Notes under the pieces: model-generated | Seen by the model: the letters and a program-made list of their open reading frames with translations, nothing else | What the model was told of the DNA's origin: nothing | Databases searched by the model: none | Position numbers and translations under genes: made by a program | Source: Leucobacter sp. OLIS6 | GTDB lineage: Bacteria; Actinomycetota; Actinomycetes; Actinomycetales; Microbacteriaceae | Direction of reading: 5' to 3' | DNA: 64,000 nt | Assembly (NCBI RefSeq): GCF_002752355.1 | Contig: NZ_MRAV01000009.1 | Coordinates: 1 to 64,000, forward strand | Shown: positions 1 through 8,578 of the stretch, one piece after another | How positions within the stretch are numbered: the stretch's first letter is position 1 | How the letters are laid out: each line of letters starts with the position of its first letter

Positions 1-48
1 CAGTTGCACCGCCGCCATCCCCGGCCCCCGGCACCGCCCGACCCGCGA

Positions 49-825
49 CTACAGCACGCTGCGGATGAAGCCGCGGGTGCGCTCGTGTTCGGGCTCGTCG
101 ATCACCCGCGCGGGCGGCCCGCTCTCGACCACGACGCCGCCGTCCATGAACACGACCTCGTCGGCGACCTCACGGGCGAAGCCGATCTCGTGGGTCACGA
201 CCACCATGGTCATGCCCTCGGCCGCGAGCTCCTTCATCACGTCGAGCACGTCGCCGACGAGCTCGGGATCGAGCGCCGAGGTCGGCTCGTCGAACAGCAT
301 GAGCTTCGGTTTCATGGCGAGCGCCCGGGCGATGGCGACGCGCTGCTGCTGCCCGCCGGAGAGCTGCGACGGATAGTGGTCGGCCCACGCGTCGAGGCCG
401 ACGCGGCGCAGCAGCTCCCGCGCGTTCGCGATCGCCTCTTCCTTGCCGCGCCGCGAGACGACCATTGGCGCCTCGATGATGTTCTCGAGCGCGGTCTTGT
501 GCGGGAACAGGTTGAAGCGCTGGAACACCATCCCGATGGATCGGCGCTGGCGCGCGACCTCGCGGGGGTGCATCTCGCGCAGGTGGTCCCCCGCTTCGCG
601 ATAGCCGACGATCTCGCCGTCGACGGTGATGCGTCCGCCGTCGATCGATTCGAGGTGGTTGATGCAGCGCAGCAGCGTGGATTTGCCCGAGCCGGACGGC
701 CCGAGCAGCACGGTCACCTGCCCCGCGTGCACGTCCATGGAGATGCCCTTCAGCACCTCGAGCGGGCCGAAGTGCTTGCGCACTCCGCGCAGTTGCACGA
801 GTGCCTGATCGCTGAGCTCAGCCAT
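49..825 (-). CDS. Polar amino-acid ABC transporter ATP-binding protein
   Basis: Cytoplasmic ATPase of a GlnQ/HisP-type importer, 258 aa, the usual length for the family. Walker [10 protein letters not shown] is at residues 42-50, the Q-loop Gln at about 102, the signature LSGGQQQR at 155-162, Walker B plus D-loop [12 protein letters not shown] at 175-186 and the switch His at 212, so the ATPase looks intact. It is the last gene of the minus-strand order decarboxylase, binding protein, permease, ATPase, and its start overlaps the permease stop by 8 nt, implying translational coupling. The exact amino acid carried cannot be read from this subunit. The 48 bases downstream to the window edge hold nothing I recognise. 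Confidence 0.95.
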   Translation of the reverse strand: MAELSDQALVQLRGVRKHFGPLEVLKGISMDVHAGQVTVLLGPSGSGKSTLLRCINHLESIDGGRITVDGEIVGYREAGDHLREMHPREVARQRRSIGMVFQRFNLFPHKTALENIIEAPMVVSRRGKEEAIANARELLRRVGLDAWADHYPSQLSGGQQQRVAIARALAMKPKLMLFDEPTSALDPELVGDVLDVMKELAAEGMTMVVVTHEIGFAREVADEVVFMDGGVVVESGPPARVIDEPEHERTRGFIRSVL

Positions 826-1786
826 TGCTCCGCGCTCCCTTCTTCCTGCCGCCCTGCAGCTGCACGGCGATCGCCCCGGTGAACTCCTTCGCCTTCTGCA
901 GCGGGGTGGCCGGCGCGTTGCGCTCGACTCCCCTGCCGAAGTGGCGCTCCAGGTAGTACTGCGGGACCGACAGCAGCGAGACGATGAGCAGGTACCAGAG
1001 ACTCACGACGATGAGCAGCTCCACCTGTTTGAGGTTCTGCGCCGATATCTGCGTCGCCCGGGTGTAGACCTCCATGACCGCGATGAGCGACAGCAGCGAG
1101 GTGTTCTTGACCATCGAGATGAGCTCGTTGCCGAGCGGCGGGATGATCACGCGCATCGCCTGCGGGAGCAGGATCCGCACGAAGGTCGCGAGCGGGCTCA
1201 TGCCGAGCGATGCGGCGGCTTCGCTCTGGCCGGAGTCGACGGACAGCATGCCGGAGCGGACGATCTCGGCCGAGTAGGCCGCCTCGTTGAGCGTGAGCGC
1301 GATGATGCCCGCGACGAGCGGGGTGAGCAGCGTGTTGGTGTCCTGCTGCCAGAAGACCACGTCGGTGAACGGGATCCCGATCGAGATCTTCTCGAAGATG
1401 AGGCCGAAGTAGCCCCAGATCACGATCTGCACGAGCAGCGGCGTGCCGCGGAACAGCCAGACGTAGAAGGACGAGAACACGACCATGACCGGGTTTCCCG
1501 AGAGCCGCATCGCAGCGAGCACGACGGCGAGCACGGTCGAGATCAGCATCGAGACGGCGGTGATGACCAGCGTGAGGCCGACGCCGAGCACGATGTCCTG
1601 TTTGAAGAGGTACGTGCCGACGACCGAGTAGTCGATGTTCTTGTTGGTCGCGAGCGCCTGGGTGAACCAAGCGGCGAAGAGGACCAGGACGATCGCCCAG
1701 ATCCAGCGGCCGGGCCGCCGGAGCGGCAGGGCTTCGATGTCGAAGCTCCTGTCGCGCTCCGGGGCCGTCGTTGCGGTGGTGCTCAT
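818..1786 (-). CDS. Polar amino-acid ABC transporter permease
   Basis: Inner-membrane permease of the HisMQ/GlnP type, 322 aa. The ATG at 1786 was chosen because the following residues form a soluble 25-30 aa N-terminus leading into the first membrane segment, and it lies 8 nt after the binding-protein stop. The cytoplasmic coupling loop ([15 protein letters not shown] then LLPQAMR) is the classic EAA motif that docks on the ATPase. About five hydrophobic segments are visible. A basic C-terminal tail ([11 protein letters not shown]) overlaps the ATPase gene start. Only one permease gene is present, so it probably acts as a homodimer. Confidence 0.93.
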   Translation of the reverse strand: MSTTATTAPERDRSFDIEALPLRRPGRWIWAIVLVLFAAWFTQALATNKNIDYSVVGTYLFKQDIVLGVGLTLVITAVSMLISTVLAVVLAAMRLSGNPVMVVFSSFYVWLFRGTPLLVQIVIWGYFGLIFEKISIGIPFTDVVFWQQDTNTLLTPLVAGIIALTLNEAAYSAEIVRSGMLSVDSGQSEAAASLGMSPLATFVRILLPQAMRVIIPPLGNELISMVKNTSLLSLIAVMEVYTRATQISAQNLKQVELLIVVSLWYLLIVSLLSVPQYYLERHFGRGVERNAPATPLQKAKEFTGAIAVQLQGGRKKGARSNG

Positions 1787-1794
1787 TGCTCGGC

Positions 1795-2721
1795 TCAGCC
1801 TTCCGCGCCGGCGCCGTTGACGATGGCCTGGTCGACGGCGAGGTGGCCCAGGTGCTGCTTTTCGAGGATCTTCTGGTAGACGCCCTCGTCGATGATCGCC
1901 TGCATGGCGAGGCGCAGCGCCTCGGTCAGCTCGGTGTTGCTCTTGAGGGTGCCGATGCCGGTGTAGACGGGGCTGAAGCCCGCCGGGTTCTCGGGGTCGG
2001 CGACGCCCTCGAAGTCCTTGCCGTCGCCGGCGGTCGCGACCGTGTAGGCGGCGACGGGCGCGTCGGTCACGTAGGCATCGACCCGGCCGGCCTTGAGCGC
2101 GGTCTGGGGATCCTGCGCGGTGGGGAGTTCCTGCACCTCGATGCCGGACTTGCCCTTCGCGGTGCACTCGGTGACGAGGTCGCGCAGGATCTGCCCCTGC
2201 GTCGCCGACTTCTGCACGGCGACCTTGTGCCCGCACAGGTCGAGCAGCGTGCCGATCTTCGCGGGGTTGCCCTTCTTCACGACGATCGTGAAGCCGGCGT
2301 GCAGTTCCTCGACGAAATTGAGGGTCTTCTCGCGCTCGACGGTGTCGTTCATGCCGGACATGATGATGTCGAACTTCTTGGCCTGCAGGGACGGGATCAC
2401 GGTCTCGAACGCCTGGTGCGAGATCTGGATCTTCACACCGAGCTTCTCGCCGAGCGCCTGCGCGAGGTCGGGATCCAGCCCGACCTGCTGGTCGTTCTCG
2501 ATCATGATGAACGGCGGGTACGGGATCCCGGCGGCTGCGCGGATGACTCCCGACTTCCGGATCGATTCGGGCAGCGCCTTCGCGGCGGCCTGGTCGACGC
2601 CGGAGGTGAGCTTCTCGGTCTTCGCCGCATCGGCGGGCGCCTCGCTCGCCGAGCAGGCGCTGAGGCCGAGCATCGCTGCTGCGGCCGCTGCGGCGGCGAT
2701 GACGGTCATGGTCTTCTTCAT
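1795..2721 (-). CDS. Amino-acid ABC transporter substrate-binding lipoprotein
   Basis: Extracytoplasmic binding protein of SBP family 3, 308 aa. It begins MKKTM, has an Ala-rich signal segment and a lipobox LSAC at about residues 20-23, so it should be lipid-anchored. The mature part has the family hallmarks: IRAAAGIPYPPF near the first strand, LDPDLAQALGEKLGV, and FDIIMSGMNDTVEREKTLNF. The ATG at 2721 follows a GAGGAA-type ribosome site. It lies 50 nt after the decarboxylase stop and 8 nt before the permease start, so all four genes read as one operon. Ligand specificity is unknown; basic amino acids are an inference from the neighbouring LysA-type enzyme. Confidence 0.93.
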   Translation of the reverse strand: MKKTMTVIAAAAAAAAMLGLSACSASEAPADAAKTEKLTSGVDQAAAKALPESIRKSGVIRAAAGIPYPPFIMIENDQQVGLDPDLAQALGEKLGVKIQISHQAFETVIPSLQAKKFDIIMSGMNDTVEREKTLNFVEELHAGFTIVVKKGNPAKIGTLLDLCGHKVAVQKSATQGQILRDLVTECTAKGKSGIEVQELPTAQDPQTALKAGRVDAYVTDAPVAAYTVATAGDGKDFEGVADPENPAGFSPVYTGIGTLKSNTELTEALRLAMQAIIDEGVYQKILEKQHLGHLAVDQAIVNGAGAEG

Positions 2722-2771
2722 GGTGGTTCCTCTTCCTCGGGGAATCGTTGCGTGATGAATATCGGAGGGGG

Positions 2772-4061
2772 TCAGGCCCAGGCTCCGGGCCCGCCCGAGA
2801 GGTGCGGGGCCAGGAACTCGGCGTAGCTCTGCCGGCGCACGGCCAGGCGCGCGTCGCCGTCCCGGCAGAGCACGACCGCGGGCTTGAGGGCGCCGTTGTA
2901 GTTGTTCGAGAGGGTGTAGCCGTAGGCGCCGGTCGCGGCGAGCACCACGGTGTCTCCGGCCTCGGGCCCGGCGAGGCGGGCGGCATCCACCAGCAGGTCG
3001 CCCGACTCGCACTGCCGGCCGACGAGCTGCGCGGTCGTGTCGGGCTCCCGGTCGGCGCGTTCGGCGATGACGGGCGTGAACTTCGTCGCGGTCAGCGCGG
3101 CGTTCATCTGGTCGGCGAGCCCGCCGTCGACCGCGACGAAGGTCGCGGCCGTGCGCTTCACATTGTTGACCCGGTACACGGTGACGCCGGCGCGGGCGAC
3201 GAGCGAGCGTCCGGGCTCGATCAGGATCCGGCTCTCCGCCGGCAGCAGGCGGCGCGCGACTTCGATGAGCGTATCGAGGTAGGCATCGATCGAGGGGGCT
3301 TCCTGCCCGTCGTGATACTCCGCGCCGAGTCCCCCGCCGAGGTTGTAGATCTCGAACTCGCCGATCCCTGCGATGGCTTCGACGGCCCGCGCGAACGGTT
3401 CCAGGTCGAGGATCTGCGAACCGATGTGCAGGTGCACGCCCCGGACGCGGATCGTGGGGTGATCGCGCAGCCGCTCGATGAGCGCCTGCGCCTGCGGGAT
3501 CGGCAGGCCGAACTTGGACTTCGTGCCGCCCGTCGAGACTGAGCGGTGCGTGCGAGGATCCACCCCGGGGATCACGCGCACGAGCACGTCCTGCGGTCGG
3601 TCCAGCAGCCCGTCGAGGCGTTCGATGTCGGCCTCGCCGTCGACGACGATCAGACCGATACCCGCCTCGAGCGCGAGCCGCAGCTCCTCGTCGCTCTTGG
3701 CGTTGCCGTGCAGGTGGATGAGTTTCGGGTCGACGCCCGCCTCGAGCGCGAGCAGCAGTTCTCCCGCACCGGCGACGTCGATGCCGAGCCCCTCGGCCTC
3801 GGCGATCCCGTAGGCCGCGAGCACCGGCAGCGATTTGGAGGCGAAGGTGACCTGGCTGTTCGGCCAGCGTGCGGCGAGGCCATCGCGATACTCCCGCATG
3901 CGCTCGCGCAGCCCCTGCTCGTCGATCACGTAGAGCGGGGTGCCGTGCTCGTCGGCCAGCTCGGGGACGGAGCATCCGCCGATCTCCAGCGTTCCGTCGA
4001 CGCGGACCTCCGAGTACTTCGGGAAGATCCTCGCCATCCGCCGGTCGTAGAAACCACTCAC
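2772..4061 (-). CDS. lysA: Diaminopimelate decarboxylase-type PLP enzyme (LysA family)
   Basis: Fold-type III PLP decarboxylase expected to convert meso-diaminopimelate to L-lysine, or a related diamino acid. From the GTG at 4061 it is 429 aa. That start has GAAGGAG 8-13 nt upstream; an ATG at 4037 is an alternative. Visible residues: PLP lysine K76 in FASKS, HGNAKS, GVHLHIGSQ, glycine loop GGGLG at 242-246, EPGR at 282-285, and the cross-subunit CESGD with Cys351, all typical of true DapDC. The setting is unusual for biosynthetic lysA, since it heads an amino-acid ABC transporter operon and is divergent from a PucR regulator. A catabolic or salvage role on an imported diamino acid is therefore possible. 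Confidence 0.88.
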   Translation of the reverse strand: MSGFYDRRMARIFPKYSEVRVDGTLEIGGCSVPELADEHGTPLYVIDEQGLRERMREYRDGLAARWPNSQVTFASKSLPVLAAYGIAEAEGLGIDVAGAGELLLALEAGVDPKLIHLHGNAKSDEELRLALEAGIGLIVVDGEADIERLDGLLDRPQDVLVRVIPGVDPRTHRSVSTGGTKSKFGLPIPQAQALIERLRDHPTIRVRGVHLHIGSQILDLEPFARAVEAIAGIGEFEIYNLGGGLGAEYHDGQEAPSIDAYLDTLIEVARRLLPAESRILIEPGRSLVARAGVTVYRVNNVKRTAATFVAVDGGLADQMNAALTATKFTPVIAERADREPDTTAQLVGRQCESGDLLVDAARLAGPEAGDTVVLAATGAYGYTLSNNYNGALKPAVVLCRDGDARLAVRRQSYAEFLAPHLSGGPGAWA

Positions 4062-4135
4062 GCCCCACACTCCTTCGTTTTCGGTGACGGTATGAATGTA
4101 GGAGCACGAAACCGCGGCTCGATCATCGGATTCGC

Positions 4136-4141
4136 TAAAGT
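4136..4141 (+). promoter_or_regulatory. Candidate -10 element of a leaderless pucR transcript
   Basis: TAAAGT ends 6 nt before the ATG at 4148 and no Shine-Dalgarno sequence precedes that codon, which is the geometry of a leaderless actinobacterial mRNA. No clear -35 is seen. Confidence 0.4.
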
Positions 4142-4147
4142 ACGAAC

Positions 4148-5770
4148 ATGGAATCATCGATTTCGAGCATCATCGCGACATCGCCGTTCTCGAGCGGGCT
4201 GCCGCTCTCCGAGCTGCTCGCGCAGCTCGGTCCCACGACGCTGCGACCGGTCGCCCAGGCCGATTCCACCGAACGCGAAGCAGCACCGCCCGTGCAAGGC
4301 GTTGCGTTCCTCGATGCCGACGCCGTCGCACAGCAGTCCGCCGGGCAGCTGCTCCTGCTCACCTCGCACGCGATGCTGCCCGACGAACGCATCGAGGAGC
4401 TCTGCACCGCCGCCTCCGCTTCGCGCGCGAGCGGGATCGTGGCGCGCACGATCCCCGCCGATGCGCCGCTCGCCGCCTCGTGCGCACGCCACGCGATCCC
4501 GCTCTTCGAACTCCACCCGCAGGTCGACTGGCGCCAGTTCGATGCGCTCGTGAGCCGCCTGCTCGGCGAGCACGGATCGGGCCTGCAGCTCGGCCCGACC
4601 TCGGGCGACAAGCTCTTCTCGCTCGCCAACTCCATCGCCGGAGTGTTCCGCGGCTCGGTGGCGATCGAGGATCACCGGCGCAACATCCTCGCCTACTCGG
4701 CGATGCCCGACCAGGCGATCGACGATCTGCGGGCCAACGGGATCCTCTACCGCCGGGTGCCCGACAAGTCGATCAACGAGGTGCGCTACCGCCAGATGTT
4801 CGCCGCGCAGGGCGTCGCGCGATTCCCCCGCAGCGATACCGAGGCACCGCGAGCGGCGATCGCGATCCGGGCGGGCAGCATCCCGCTCGGATCCATCTGG
4901 GCGATCGACCCCGATGGCGAGGACCCCTCCCTCCCGCTTTCGCCGGCGAAGCAGGAGGTGCTCGAGCAGGGCGCCCTGCTCGCAGCCGACTACCTCGTCG
5001 ACGCCTGGCGCTTCGACCACGGCGACTCCCGCTCACGCGAGGCCGCGCTGCGGCGAGCGCTGCACGGCGCTCCGCAGGAGAACGATCCGACGGTGCTCGG
5101 CTTCAGGCCGACCCAGCAGGTGATCCTCGCGGCGCTGCTGCCCGGCGGCGATCGTTCCAGCGATGCCGAGCTCGGCGAGATCCGGACCGGGGCCGCACGG
5201 CACCTCTCGGTGTATTTCCCCGGCAGCGTGTGCGTCGCGCTCGACGGCGTCGTGGTGGCGCTCGTACCGAGCGGATCGCCCGAGGAGGTGGGGCGTTCGT
5301 TCGCGCGGTTGCTGCCCGAGCTCCGACGGTTGACGGGAGCCGAGTGCCGGGTCGGCCTCGACGAGCCGCGCCGGTTCCGGCGTTCCCTCGCCGGGCGTCA
5401 CGAGCGCGCACGGTTGGTGGCGGAGTGCGCCCGGGAGCGGGGGCTCGAGGTCGCGACCACGCGCGAGGTGCAGGCGCAGCTCGTGCTGCACGAGTGCGGC
5501 ACGGCGCTGCGCGGTGCCCGGCTCTCGACGGAGGACGCCGACGCGCTGCTCGAACCCGATGCGGCCGACGCGCGCACGACGCTGCTGGCCTGGCTCGAGG
5601 AGCAGGGCAGCGCGCCGCGGGTCGCCGCGCGACTGAACCTGCACGAGCAGACGGTGCGCTATCGGGTGCGGCAGGCCGTCGCCCGGTACGGGCTCGACCT
5701 CGACGACGCCGACCGCATGCTCGCGCTCTGGGTGCAGTTGCGCACTTCGGCGACGGACCGCCGGGGATAG
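4148..5770 (+). CDS. PucR-family transcriptional regulator
   Basis: 540 aa DNA-binding regulator. The N-terminal about 150 residues resemble a purine-catabolism regulator (PucR) domain, the middle a CdaR GGDEF-like region, and the last 60 residues are the PucR helix-turn-helix (ARLNLHEQTVRYRVRQAVARYG at about 495-517). Proteins with this layout sense small metabolites and control catabolic or transport genes nearby. It is divergent from lysA with 86 bp between, so it is the natural candidate regulator of the lysA-ABC operon. The ATG is probably the first transcribed base. The inducer cannot be predicted. Confidence 0.88.
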   Translation: MESSISSIIATSPFSSGLPLSELLAQLGPTTLRPVAQADSTEREAAPPVQGVAFLDADAVAQQSAGQLLLLTSHAMLPDERIEELCTAASASRASGIVARTIPADAPLAASCARHAIPLFELHPQVDWRQFDALVSRLLGEHGSGLQLGPTSGDKLFSLANSIAGVFRGSVAIEDHRRNILAYSAMPDQAIDDLRANGILYRRVPDKSINEVRYRQMFAAQGVARFPRSDTEAPRAAIAIRAGSIPLGSIWAIDPDGEDPSLPLSPAKQEVLEQGALLAADYLVDAWRFDHGDSRSREAALRRALHGAPQENDPTVLGFRPTQQVILAALLPGGDRSSDAELGEIRTGAARHLSVYFPGSVCVALDGVVVALVPSGSPEEVGRSFARLLPELRRLTGAECRVGLDEPRRFRRSLAGRHERARLVAECARERGLEVATTREVQAQLVLHECGTALRGARLSTEDADALLEPDAADARTTLLAWLEEQGSAPRVAARLNLHEQTVRYRVRQAVARYGLDLDDADRMLALWVQLRTSATDRRG

Positions 5771-5779
5771 GCTTCCCCC

Positions 5780-6514
5780 ATGGCCGCATCAGACACGGAA
5801 TCCGCCGACCCGAGCGCGGCGGAGGCACGGACCGAGGCGGGCTCGCCCGCAGCGAGCGCGGCCGCAAAAACGGGCGCGGTGGTCGGCACGACGGCCGGCA
5901 TCGCGACCCTCTTCCTGCTGCTGCGCCTGCTCGCGGTCTCGGAGTGGAACTGGGGCACGGCCGGCGCCGTCGCCGATTCCTTCGATTTCGGCGACGCGCT
6001 GCCCATCGCGTTCGGCACGCTGTTCGCGCGTCCGGAGCTGACTGGCGCACTCATCGCGCTCCTGCTCCCGCTCGCGCTGCTGCACGTGCTGTGGCCCATC
6101 GGCGGCCGCGTCGGGCCCCCGAGCCTCGCCCGGGTGCTCGCGGCGGTAGCGCTCGTCACGATCGCCTATGTGTGGATCCGCACCTTCCACTCCTGGTGGG
6201 TGGGGATCGGCGCACTCGCCCTCGGCGGGATCCTGGTCGCCGCTCGGCTCATCTGGACTCGCGGCGTCGGGCACCGGATCATCGCCGGCATCATGCGGAG
6301 CGTCGGCGGAATCGCAGTGATCGGCGTGCTGCTGCTCGCCGTCCTGGTCGACACCCCGTGGGTGTCGAAGGAGCGGCTCGAGACCGGCGGCGGCCCGCTC
6401 GAGGGGTGGGTGCTCGAGGTGCAGCCGGGGTTCCTCAAGGTGCTCACCGAGCAGCGCGAGGTCGAGATCCTGCCGATCGCCGACGTGACCTCGCGCCGGA
6501 TCATCGAGGAGTAG
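5780..6514 (+). CDS. Membrane protein of unknown function
   Basis: 244 aa. An Ala/Ser/Glu-rich cytoplasmic N-terminus of about 25 residues is followed by five or so hydrophobic segments (about 35-55, 85-105, 115-135, 140-160, 175-195) and a soluble tail of about 45 residues ending RRIIEE. The tail (GWVLEVQPGFLKVLTEQREVEILPIADVTSR) has a short beta-rich look. It starts 9 nt after pucR, with TAGGCT 7 nt before the ATG as a possible -10 of a leaderless mRNA. I do not recognise the family. Confidence 0.8.
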   Translation: MAASDTESADPSAAEARTEAGSPAASAAAKTGAVVGTTAGIATLFLLLRLLAVSEWNWGTAGAVADSFDFGDALPIAFGTLFARPELTGALIALLLPLALLHVLWPIGGRVGPPSLARVLAAVALVTIAYVWIRTFHSWWVGIGALALGGILVAARLIWTRGVGHRIIAGIMRSVGGIAVIGVLLLAVLVDTPWVSKERLETGGGPLEGWVLEVQPGFLKVLTEQREVEILPIADVTSRRIIEE

Positions 6515-6530
6515 GCGATCCGGAACGCGT

Positions 6531-7295
6531 TCAGCGCGCGGCCATGCGGATCGCGCCGTCGAGCCGGATCGTCTCGCCGTTGATCATGGGGTTCTCGACG
6601 ATCTGGGTGACGAGCAGCGCGAACTCCTCGGGCCGTCCGAGCCGGGCGGGGTGCGGCACCTGGGCGCCGAGCGAGGCGCGCACCTCCTCGGGCAGGCCGG
6701 CCAGCAGCGGCGTCTCGAAGACGCCCGGTGCGATCGACACGACCCGGATCCGATGTTCGGCGAGCTCGCGCGCGATCGGCAGGGTCATGCCGACGATCGC
6801 GGCCTTCGACGCCGCGTACGCCGCCTGCCCGATCTGCCCTTCGAAGGCGGCGACGGAGGCCGTGTTGACGATGACCCCGCGCTCCTCGCCGTCCGCGAGA
6901 TCCTGCTCGCGCATCCGCTCGGCAGCGAGCCGCAGCACGTTGAACGTGCCGACCAGGTTGATGTCGACGACCCTTCGGAAGAGGTCGAGCGGGAACGGGC
7001 CCGAGCGGCCGACGACCTTGGCGGCGTCAGCGACGCCCGCGCAGTTGACGACGAACCGGAGTGCGCCGAGCCCGGCCGCGGCGTCGACCGCCGCGCGCAC
7101 CTGATCCTCGTCGCGCACGTCTGCGGGGACGAAGCGCACGCGCCCCTCGTGCTCCGCGGCGAGCCGCTCCCCCGCGGGACCGGGCAGGTCGACCACCAGG
7201 ACCCGGGCGCCCTGTGCGAGCAGCCGCTGCGTCGTCGCGAGGCCGAGCCCCGATGCCCCTCCGGTGACGATCGCCACCCCGTTCTCGATCCGCAT
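6531..7295 (-). CDS. SDR-family dehydrogenase (3-hydroxyacyl-CoA dehydrogenase type)
   Basis: 254 aa classical short-chain dehydrogenase. The nucleotide site TGGASGLG is at residues 11-18, NCAGVAD at 84-90, and the catalytic set is Ser147, Tyr160 and Lys164 (YAASK). Asp36 after the second strand (VVDLPG) favours NAD over NADP. The sequence style matches the HSD10/FadB2-like group that oxidises 3-hydroxyacyl-CoAs. The ATG at 7295 has GGGGGAGGAAG a few bases upstream. It is convergent with the membrane gene (16 nt apart), and no fatty-acid genes are adjacent, so the substrate is an inference. Confidence 0.88.
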   Translation of the reverse strand: MRIENGVAIVTGGASGLGLATTQRLLAQGARVLVVDLPGPAGERLAAEHEGRVRFVPADVRDEDQVRAAVDAAAGLGALRFVVNCAGVADAAKVVGRSGPFPLDLFRRVVDINLVGTFNVLRLAAERMREQDLADGEERGVIVNTASVAAFEGQIGQAAYAASKAAIVGMTLPIARELAEHRIRVVSIAPGVFETPLLAGLPEEVRASLGAQVPHPARLGRPEEFALLVTQIVENPMINGETIRLDGAIRMAAR

Positions 7296-7418
7296 GACGC
7301 TTCCTCCCCCGGATTCTCGGCCTGTTCGGAGCGTACCCCGGGAGCCTGCGCGCCGACAGGTCGGGTCGCGCTCACTGGGCATTCGCCCGAAGAACATCTG
7401 ATGATGTGCAGGGTGACC

Positions 7419-7424
7419 TAAGAT
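7419..7424 (+). promoter_or_regulatory. Candidate -10 element before the GTG at 7431
   Basis: TAAGAT lies 6 nt before the GTG start, with no Shine-Dalgarno sequence between them, suggesting another leaderless transcript. A small inverted repeat ACATC-TGAT-GATGT at 7394-7407 overlaps the upstream promoter area. Confidence 0.35.
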
Positions 7425-7430
7425 GAATGC

Positions 7431-7859
7431 GTGAATCTCGATCCGCTGCCCTCCGATGAGTTCATCTTCATCGACCCCAACTACCTCGACTGCGTACTCG
7501 GGGCGAGCGGCAGCGACGATCTCGACGGCCTCCGCGCATGGTGCGCGGCGCTGCCCGAGAACAGCTACGGGCACATCTTCATCGAAGCCGAGCCGGCCGA
7601 GCTCGCGGAGCCCGTCACGGCACCGCGCGGCGTCGGCATCACCCGGATCTCCCCCGCCGCTGCACGCGGCACGGCGCTCACCGGCGCCGTCGACGCCTGG
7701 CTCGACGAGTGGCTGCGCGGCGACCCGATGAGCGGCCGCCACTTCCTCATGTGGACCGGCGCACGCGACCTGCCGAACGTTCGCGAGTACTGGAACCGGA
7801 TCGAGGCCGAACTGGCCGAGGTCTGGGCCTCGGCAGCAGAACGGCGACCGACGCTGTGA
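7431..7859 (+). CDS. Stand-alone SIP C-terminal-domain-like protein
   Basis: 142 aa, GTG start. The order of elements resembles the NAD-binding C-terminal half of siderophore-interacting proteins: a helix ending in ALP, a strand HIFIEAEP, a strand GVGITRI, then an acidic stretch, a strand HFLMWTGAR and a C-terminal helix REYWNRIEAEL. Compare LPADITATAIIEVADP and YAWIACEA in the full-length SIP at 37461-38249. The FAD-binding RxYT half is absent, so it cannot be a complete ferric reductase. The assignment is by eye, and the protein could be an unrelated small domain. Confidence 0.55.
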   Translation: MNLDPLPSDEFIFIDPNYLDCVLGASGSDDLDGLRAWCAALPENSYGHIFIEAEPAELAEPVTAPRGVGITRISPAAARGTALTGAVDAWLDEWLRGDPMSGRHFLMWTGARDLPNVREYWNRIEAELAEVWASAAERRPTL

Positions 7860-7884
7860 AGCGCCGGTCGCCGTTCCGATGGTT

Positions 7885-7905
7885 CGCGCGGCCCGAGGCC
7901 GCGCG
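7885..7905. terminator. Stem-loop between convergent genes
   Basis: Perfect 9-bp stem CGCGCGGCC / GGCCGCGCG with a 3-nt loop, sited between the stop at 7859 and the convergent dps stop at 7930. There is no T-tract, as is common for actinobacterial terminators. Confidence 0.5.
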
Positions 7906-7929
7906 GTGCCGCTGGGGCACCGATCAGGA

Positions 7930-8421
7930 TCAGTCCGCGTAGTGCGAGAAGAGGAACCAACGATCCTTGTCGAGCTCCTGGGCCACCGCGATCGCGATGT
8001 CCTGGCTCACGGGATCGATGTCGTCGAGGCCCTTGACCGCCGCGTAGACCGTGGCGATGACGGCGTCGAGCTGCGCCACGACCGCGCGGACCGTGTCGGC
8101 CGACTGCTGGAAGCCTGCGCTCAGCTCGGGAGTCGTCGTCTGCGCGGCGACCGAACCGATGCGGGCGTCGACCGGCAGGCCGAGGGCGACGATCCGCTCG
8201 GCGACGGTGTCGGCACCGTCCTGCGCATGGGCGACGACCTGGTCGAGGAACTCGTGCACGCCGATGAAGTTCGCCCCGCGCACGTGCCAGTGGGCCTGCT
8301 TGCCGTTGACGGCGAGCGCCACGAGATCGCGCACGACCGGGCCGAGGTATCGCTCGACGCCCGCCGCGCGATCGAGGTCGCCCTTGGCGACGGTGACGGT
8401 GGGGTTCTGGGTGGAGGTCAT
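7930..8421 (-). CDS. dps: Dps-family DNA-binding ferritin
   Basis: 163 aa dodecameric mini-ferritin that oxidises and stores iron with peroxide and shields DNA. Family hallmarks are KQAHWHVRGANFIGVHEFLD at residues 41-60 with the intersubunit ferroxidase ligands (His44, His56, Asp60), and a helix-rich remainder ending DKDRWFLFSHYAD. The ATG at 8421 is preceded by GAAGGAAAGGA at a spacing of about 11 nt. Length is typical. It is divergent from the nitroreductase-like gene across 157 bp. No IdeR/DtxR box was obvious in that gap. Confidence 0.93.
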   Translation of the reverse strand: MTSTQNPTVTVAKGDLDRAAGVERYLGPVVRDLVALAVNGKQAHWHVRGANFIGVHEFLDQVVAHAQDGADTVAERIVALGLPVDARIGSVAAQTTTPELSAGFQQSADTVRAVVAQLDAVIATVYAAVKGLDDIDPVSQDIAIAVAQELDKDRWFLFSHYAD

Positions 8422-8578
8422 GAAATCGGGGTCCTTTCCTTCTCCGAGTGCACGGGCCGGGATTCCAGGGGTTCGGATCCGTCCGTTGCCCACCACGCTA
8501 CTCAGATTTCGCGCCGCCACAAGCAAGGAAAGGCTTGCCTGATCAGGACCGGACAGGCGCCCGAACGACGGAGGAACC

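Noticed and set aside
4480-7104. A long plus-strand frame running through pucR, the membrane gene and into the antisense of the SDR gene
   Set aside because: Compositionally biased Arg/Ala/Gly translation, crosses three well-supported genes, no motif.
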